From Planctomycetota bacterium (GTDB lineage: Bacteria > Planctomycetota > Brocadiia > Brocadiales > Brocadiaceae), in assembly GCA_016188675.1 (NCBI GenBank), contig JACPHJ010000025.1:1-35142 (forward strand): 35,142 nucleotides of DNA. The letters run 5' to 3'. Under the pieces are notes generated by a model. It was not told where the DNA came from. It made no database searches and was given only the letters and a program-made list of their open reading frames with translations. Of the stretch, positions 30,888-35,142 are shown in pieces. Each line of letters begins with the position of its first letter. The stretch's first letter is position 1. Made by a program: the position numbers and the translations under genes.

Positions 30888-32686
30888 ACGTTTCTACTAA
30901 TATCATACTGGTAATCGTGGGTATCGGACTGCTTATTTTTATACACGAACTGGGTCATTTCCTGGTGGCAAAAAAAATAGGAGTTAGAGTCCTGGCTTTT
31001 TCGCTGGGTTTTGGTCCCGCTATATTCAAAAAGAAGTGGGGAGAGACAGAGTACCGGCTTTCTATCGTGCCGCTCGGAGGCTACGTCAAACTGGCTGGTG
31101 AAGGCCCTGAAGAGGAAAAGACAGGTGCATCGTGGGAGTTTTCTTCCAAGAGCGCCGGTCAGCGCGCCTCGGTTTTTGTGGCAGGTGTTGCATTAAATGC
31201 CGTCCTGGCATTTATAGCATTTATTGTAGCCTTTCAGATTGGAGTGCCATTTATCACCCCGGAGGTAGGCCAGGTCATGCCTGGCTGGCCGGCATGGGAG
31301 GCTGGAATTCAACGAGGCGATAAAATCGTGGAGATTGATGGAAGCAGAGACCTGGATTTTGAAGACCTCTTTACCATTGTTGCCCTGAGTAACCCTGCTG
31401 CAGGGGTGTCTCTCAAAGTTGAGCGGGACAATAAGACTTTTGACGTAACCGTTATGCCGAAGTACGATGAGGAGCACGGTATCCAGCGCATCGGAATCAT
31501 GCCGGCTACAAGTCTGGAAATTGACAAAATATTTGCCTTCGAAAATAATGAAGCCCCGGCCAGAGATGCGGGTATACAGGTCAAGGATGTCGTGGTTGCG
31601 GTAAACGGCAAGCGGATTTCCGCAGAGGACGAATTCCGTGAAGTGGAGGTAGTGAATGCGGGAAAGGAGATTTCACTTACCGTATTACGGGATAATAAAG
31701 AGGTGGAACTAAAAGCGGTTCCTTCCAGGGTTACCCGGTGGATGCTTGGTATTTCTTGTGCCACGGCCATTTTAGACGGTGTGAAAAACAACAGCATTGC
31801 AAGTGGCGCTGGCTTAATGAAAGGCGACGAGATTCTCGAAATCAATTCAATGCCCGTTACAGGCTTTTCGGATATCAGGAAACTTGTTGCTGACTCGAAA
31901 GATGAGGCATGTATCGTTACGGTTAAAAGAAATAACGTGGTTAATTTGATTGAAATTCCACTAAAGGACGCGAAGGCGAGGGAACAATTTCTAGGCAGCC
32001 TGACGCCTTTTTATGGGTTGAAGGTTGATTCACTTGTTGAAGGATTCCCTGCTGAAAGAATTGGTTTAAAGCCAGGCGATAGGATTATCTCTCTCGACGA
32101 GAAGGAAATAAAAGAGTGGAATACCTTACTGCAGATGGTAATCGCTGGACAAGGGAAACCCATGGTAATTGGGTGGATGCGGGGCAACGAGCGATTCGTG
32201 TCTACTATCGAGCCGCAGAAGGACGAAAAGAGCGCTGCGGGCCGTATTGGCGTAAAATTCAGGGAAAAGACAGAAGTCAAACAATATGGCTTGTTCGGCT
32301 CGTGCATCGTAGGCACAAAAAAGGCTATGATTAACGTCCAGAGACTTTATCTCACTTTAAAAGGCTTCTTTTCTCAAAGACTTTCGACAAAGAATGTCGG
32401 TGGTTTTATACTTATTGCCCAGGCATCATATGAATCGGCAAAGGTGGGTTTCGGTAAGCTGGTATATTTCCTGGGCATTCTGAGTCTCCAGCTTGCGCTC
32501 TTAAATATCCTGCCTATTCCGGTGCTGGATGGCGGCCATTTGCTGTTTTTGGCAATCGAACGAATCAAGGGTTCTCCAGTGAGTCAGAGGACGCTCTCTA
32601 TCGCCCAATATATCGGCTTTGGCCTCATTATTACCCTGGTAATTTACGCCACACGCAACGACATTATGCGCTTGTTAACACTTTAA
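30875..32686 (+). CDS. rseP: RIP zinc metalloprotease RseP, enlarged with four PDZ-like domains
   Basis: This is a site-2 (M50) intramembrane protease that cuts anti-sigma factors and cleared signal peptides. H24-E25-x2-H28 (FIHELGHF) and D552 (VLDGGHLLF) are the zinc ligands, with membrane helices near 9-28, 100-125, 528-550 and 575-592. The protein has 603 residues, well beyond the 350-460 usual for the family. Between helices there are four PDZ-like units, recognised by GIxxGDxIxxI(N/D)G-type cores near 144-157, 233-246, 313-325 and 397-409, against two in E. coli RseP. It overlaps dxr by 13 bp. The stop codon lies in the loop of a perfect hairpin. Confidence 0.95.
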   Translation: MPYVNVSTNIILVIVGIGLLIFIHELGHFLVAKKIGVRVLAFSLGFGPAIFKKKWGETEYRLSIVPLGGYVKLAGEGPEEEKTGASWEFSSKSAGQRASVFVAGVALNAVLAFIAFIVAFQIGVPFITPEVGQVMPGWPAWEAGIQRGDKIVEIDGSRDLDFEDLFTIVALSNPAAGVSLKVERDNKTFDVTVMPKYDEEHGIQRIGIMPATSLEIDKIFAFENNEAPARDAGIQVKDVVVAVNGKRISAEDEFREVEVVNAGKEISLTVLRDNKEVELKAVPSRVTRWMLGISCATAILDGVKNNSIASGAGLMKGDEILEINSMPVTGFSDIRKLVADSKDEACIVTVKRNNVVNLIEIPLKDAKAREQFLGSLTPFYGLKVDSLVEGFPAERIGLKPGDRIISLDEKEIKEWNTLLQMVIAGQGKPMVIGWMRGNERFVSTIEPQKDEKSAAGRIGVKFREKTEVKQYGLFGSCIVGTKKAMINVQRLYLTLKGFFSQRLSTKNVGGFILIAQASYESAKVGFGKLVYFLGILSLQLALLNILPIPVLDGGHLLFLAIERIKGSPVSQRTLSIAQYIGFGLIITLVIYATRNDIMRLLTL

Positions 32687-32699
32687 GGTGTTAACAAGC
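32670..32699 (+). terminator. Perfect hairpin over the rseP stop codon
   Basis: GCTTGTTAACAC (32670-32681) pairs with GTGTTAACAAGC (32688-32699), a 12-bp stem whose 6-nt loop contains the TAA stop (32684-32686). No T run follows directly (ACAACACATTTT), so it may stabilise the transcript end or act as a weak terminator rather than a classical one. Confidence 0.55.
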
Positions 32700-32836
32700 A
32701 CAACACATTTTAAGCCATTTAAAAACCGTGATTATTCAGTTTACGCAGAAGCCAGAATCCGGAAGCAAGAATTAAAACACTTCATATAAAAAGCTTCGGA
32801 AATTTTTTGGATTTAAACTTCTTTCTTAAGTAATCA

Positions 32837-34771
32837 ATGGCTGAACTAATCGACGTCACCATTCCTGGGCAAAAAAAAAGCTACCCTTTAAAGGATGTTA
32901 CCATCATTGGCCGCGCCTCCACTACTGATATCAAACTTGACGACCTCCTTGTTTCGCGACACCACGCAAGGATCTGCAAATCGGCTGGTGGATATCTGAT
33001 TGAAGACCTGGGCAGCCAGAATGGGGTTTTTTTGGGCAGCGAACGGATCACTTCTGCCCATCCATTAACCAACGGTGAAAAAATCTGTATTGGGCCGTAT
33101 ACCTTGATATTTAAAGACACCGCATCCGGACAGCCATATCTCCCGGAATTTCCCTCGACTGAATATACCCAGATTATCATGGCTACAAAAGACCCGCTGC
33201 CAATCGAAGCTATGGCTGAAACAACTGGCCGTAAAACTGCGGATAAAGGGGAATTTGAGGCATTCCAAAAGAGACTGAAAATCTTCCATGATATTACAAA
33301 GGTTATCGGTAATATATTTGATCTCGATGCATTATTGAAAGAGATTATTCAGATCGTTTTTGCTGCGTTTCCCCATGCCGGACGGTGTTTTGTGGCTTTG
33401 CAAGACACGGATGAAACACAATTGACCATCCGAACAATTCAAACAAAAGACCATGCATTGGCAGAGGATGGGGATGTTATGAGCCAGACTCTTGCCCAGC
33501 GCGCTATCAACGAACGAAAATCATTGCTTATCATGGATACCCAAATGGATTCCAGTGTCAGTACTAGCATAAAAATAATTGGCGCCCGTTCGATCATGTG
33601 CGCTCCTCTTGTGAGTCCACAAAAAACTTTAGGCATATTACAAATCGAAAGCAAGAGCAAGAATTATGAATTTTCCAAGGCAGACCTTGATCTTTTTACC
33701 GGTATTGCATCTCAGGTGGCATTGTTAATATACAGCGCAGAACTCTTTGACGATCTCAAAAGGGCAAATGAACGTATCGCATCCGAAAACAAAAACCTCA
33801 AAAAACAGCAGAAGGTACAAGCCTCTTTCAGTAGTATTATTGGCACGAGCCGGAAGATAAAAGAGATATTGGAATTGGTGAGAAAGGTCAGTAACGCCCC
33901 CTATAGCGTACTAATTACCGGAAAGAGCGGTTCGGGAAAGGAATTGATTGCCAAGGCCATTCATTATAACAGTTCGAGGTCGGGTCAGCCCTTTGTGGCT
34001 TTGAATTGTGCCGCTATTCCGCGAGACCTCCTTGAAAGCGAACTGTTTGGATATGAAAAAGGTGCATTCACGGGAGCAGCAGGAACTAAACAGGGACTCT
34101 TCGAAGTGGCAGATAAAGGGACTATTTTTCTTGACGAAATTGGAGACATGCATCCTCATACACAGGTGAAACTGCTTCGTGTCTTGCAGGAAAAGGAACT
34201 GCAGCGGATAGGCGGGACAAAGGTAATCAAGATTGATGTGCGTGTCCTGGCGGCAACCAACAAGGATTTGAAGGCTGCAATGAGTAGCGGAGAATTCCGG
34301 GAAGACTTGTTTTACCGGTTGAATGTAGTGCCTGTAGAAATTCCGCCTTTGTGTGAACGCAGGGAAGACATCCCCTTGCTGATTGCGCATTTTCTTGAGT
34401 TAAGCTGTGCCGATGTTGGCAGGCGCGTAAAAGGATTTACCCCGGAGGCATTGACAATGCTTCTGAATTACTCATGGCCCGGCAATGTGCGGGAATTAAG
34501 GAATGTCGTCGAAAGGATTGTCACCATCGCTCCGGATGATGTCATGCTTGGAGTCGAGATGTTGCCGCCGGAGATAAGCAATAAATCTGCTGTACAGGTT
34601 CAAAAATATAAATCCACAGGCACCCTTTATGAGGCGCAAAGGCAGTTGGAAATCGAGATGATTATGGATGCGCTGAAAGCTTCGGATGGTAATAAGTCCA
34701 AGGCTGCAGAACTACTGGGGATTAGCCGGAAGGTACTCTATGAAAAAATAGAAGCCTATAAGATTTCATAG
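32837..34771 (+). CDS. FHA-GAF sigma54-dependent transcription activator
   Basis: This activator of 644 residues begins with an FHA domain (1-95). Its phosphothreonine-binding residues are G25-R26, S40-R41-x-H43 and the SQNG loop (60-63). A GAF domain (about 145-300) follows, then a short coiled linker and an AAA+ domain (334-560) with Walker A GKSGSGKE (362-369), GAFTGA (409-414) and Walker B FLDEIGD (431-437). A Fis-type helix-turn-helix is at 619-643. It lacks a receiver domain, so control should come from a Ser/Thr kinase signal read by FHA and a ligand read by GAF. Its target genes are not evident here. No strong ribosome-binding site is seen; the gene is 150 bp after rseP. Confidence 0.95.
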   Translation: MAELIDVTIPGQKKSYPLKDVTIIGRASTTDIKLDDLLVSRHHARICKSAGGYLIEDLGSQNGVFLGSERITSAHPLTNGEKICIGPYTLIFKDTASGQPYLPEFPSTEYTQIIMATKDPLPIEAMAETTGRKTADKGEFEAFQKRLKIFHDITKVIGNIFDLDALLKEIIQIVFAAFPHAGRCFVALQDTDETQLTIRTIQTKDHALAEDGDVMSQTLAQRAINERKSLLIMDTQMDSSVSTSIKIIGARSIMCAPLVSPQKTLGILQIESKSKNYEFSKADLDLFTGIASQVALLIYSAELFDDLKRANERIASENKNLKKQQKVQASFSSIIGTSRKIKEILELVRKVSNAPYSVLITGKSGSGKELIAKAIHYNSSRSGQPFVALNCAAIPRDLLESELFGYEKGAFTGAAGTKQGLFEVADKGTIFLDEIGDMHPHTQVKLLRVLQEKELQRIGGTKVIKIDVRVLAATNKDLKAAMSSGEFREDLFYRLNVVPVEIPPLCERREDIPLLIAHFLELSCADVGRRVKGFTPEALTMLLNYSWPGNVRELRNVVERIVTIAPDDVMLGVEMLPPEISNKSAVQVQKYKSTGTLYEAQRQLEIEMIMDALKASDGNKSKAAELLGISRKVLYEKIEAYKIS

Positions 34772-35142
34772 CGCAGTGAAGCCGCAACCGAATCCCCATT
34801 TTTTTAAGGGAGATTTGACACCGCCAAATCGGCGCTGGAAAGACAAATTGGCCGGATGGTATATAAACCCTATGTCTTTATGCTGGAGAGGAAATAGCAA
34901 TTTGAGGGGATGAAGTAATAGTGGGAATAAAAAACAGCAAACTGCAAACAAGCAGATGGAAGTCATCGAAGCCCTGCCGGGTGCAACCTTGCGGAGATGT
35001 TTTTTTATTAATAATGTAGAAAACCACGTCCTGTGGGCGTGGTCAGAGAACAACGGCTATGCCAGTTATACCCTTCGATAAGTATGACGGAACTGGTTTC
35101 GCCATGCCGGTATTTTCCCAATGAGATGTTCTATTTTGAGTA
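34772..35142. other. Right-edge region without intact gene
   Basis: No complete gene is visible. Bases about 34790-34860 contain A/T and G/C runs (CCCCATTTTTTTAAGGGAG and a GCCAAATCGGC stem) resembling dispersed intergenic repeats. A decayed IF-1-like coding remnant occupies about 34914-35136. Confidence 0.5.
34914..35136 (+). pseudogene. Probable decayed translation initiation factor IF-1 copy
   Basis: Reading from 34914 without a start codon gives KQMEVIEALPGATLRRC, then INNVENHVLWAW. This resembles the IF-1 sequence E-G-x-VIEALPNAxFRV, then LENGHEVLAHVSGK. The frame ends at a TAA near 35081. Shifting frame near 35046 continues the likeness: SE..QRLCQLYP matches SGKxRxxYIRILP, and TELVSPC matches VELSPYD. 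IF-1 has about 72 residues, and the matching parts are in the right order and spacing. The region thus looks like an infA gene broken by at least one frameshift and several substitutions, or a very divergent stretch. A functional copy would have to exist elsewhere. The likeness is by eye only. Confidence 0.45.

Overview
All recognisable genes in this 35 kb window lie on the + strand. The core is a nitrite oxidoreductase (NXR) locus of the anammox type. It encodes a Tat-exported molybdopterin subunit (nxrA), a four-cluster iron-sulfur subunit (nxrB), a Sec-exported haem b subunit (nxrC) and a TorD-like chaperone. These sit beside a long run of c-type cytochromes, a cytochrome bd-like membrane protein and blue-copper proteins. 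The gene content and order match what I remember of the nxr locus of Candidatus Kuenenia stuttgartiensis. The moderate-to-low GC, the Pirellula/Verrucomicrobium-type cytochrome domain and the type of NXR also point to a planctomycete of the order Brocadiales. Genus-level assignment is from memory, not from a search.

Layout. Bases 1-685 hold the 3' end of an RCC1-repeat protein. Bases 784-6443 form a sensing and signalling region: an NtrB-like PAS histidine kinase, an NtrC-like sigma54 activator, a single-domain protoglobin, a small ferredoxin, a stand-alone receiver duplicated from the NtrC-like protein, an 8-Cys mini-protein and an exported two-domain multicopper oxidase. Bases 6444-9223 hold two exported proteins of unknown role, separated by terminators and dispersed repeats. 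Bases 9637-18277 encode a blue-copper protein, a CydA-like protein with no CydB partner, and five cytochromes with ten CxxCH motifs in total. One of the five fuses two c-haem domains to an NxrC-like haem b domain. A UspA-UspA-PCP_red fusion follows (18303-19640). Then come nxrC, nxrB, a chaperone, a putative zinc protein and nxrA (20054-27552), closed by a terminator, and a second blue-copper protein (27661-28389) with its own strong terminator. Bases 28690-32686 are a housekeeping operon, ispG-dxr-rseP. An FHA-GAF-sigma54 activator follows (32837-34771). The right edge holds what looks like a decayed infA (IF-1) copy.

How the genes may work together (inference). NxrA and NxrB oxidise nitrite to nitrate on the lumenal (P) side, and NxrC passes electrons on through a haem b. 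The upstream cytochromes, the bd-like membrane protein and the cupredoxins are good candidates for a membrane-anchored relay taking electrons from NXR. A perfect-consensus sigma70 promoter overlaps the stop codon of the usp gene and drives nxrC through a leader of nearly 400 nt. This suggests that NXR proper is transcribed strongly and separately from the cytochrome genes. The two sigma54 activators, the Cys-containing PAS kinase and the protoglobin suggest redox or gas (O2/NO) control nearby.
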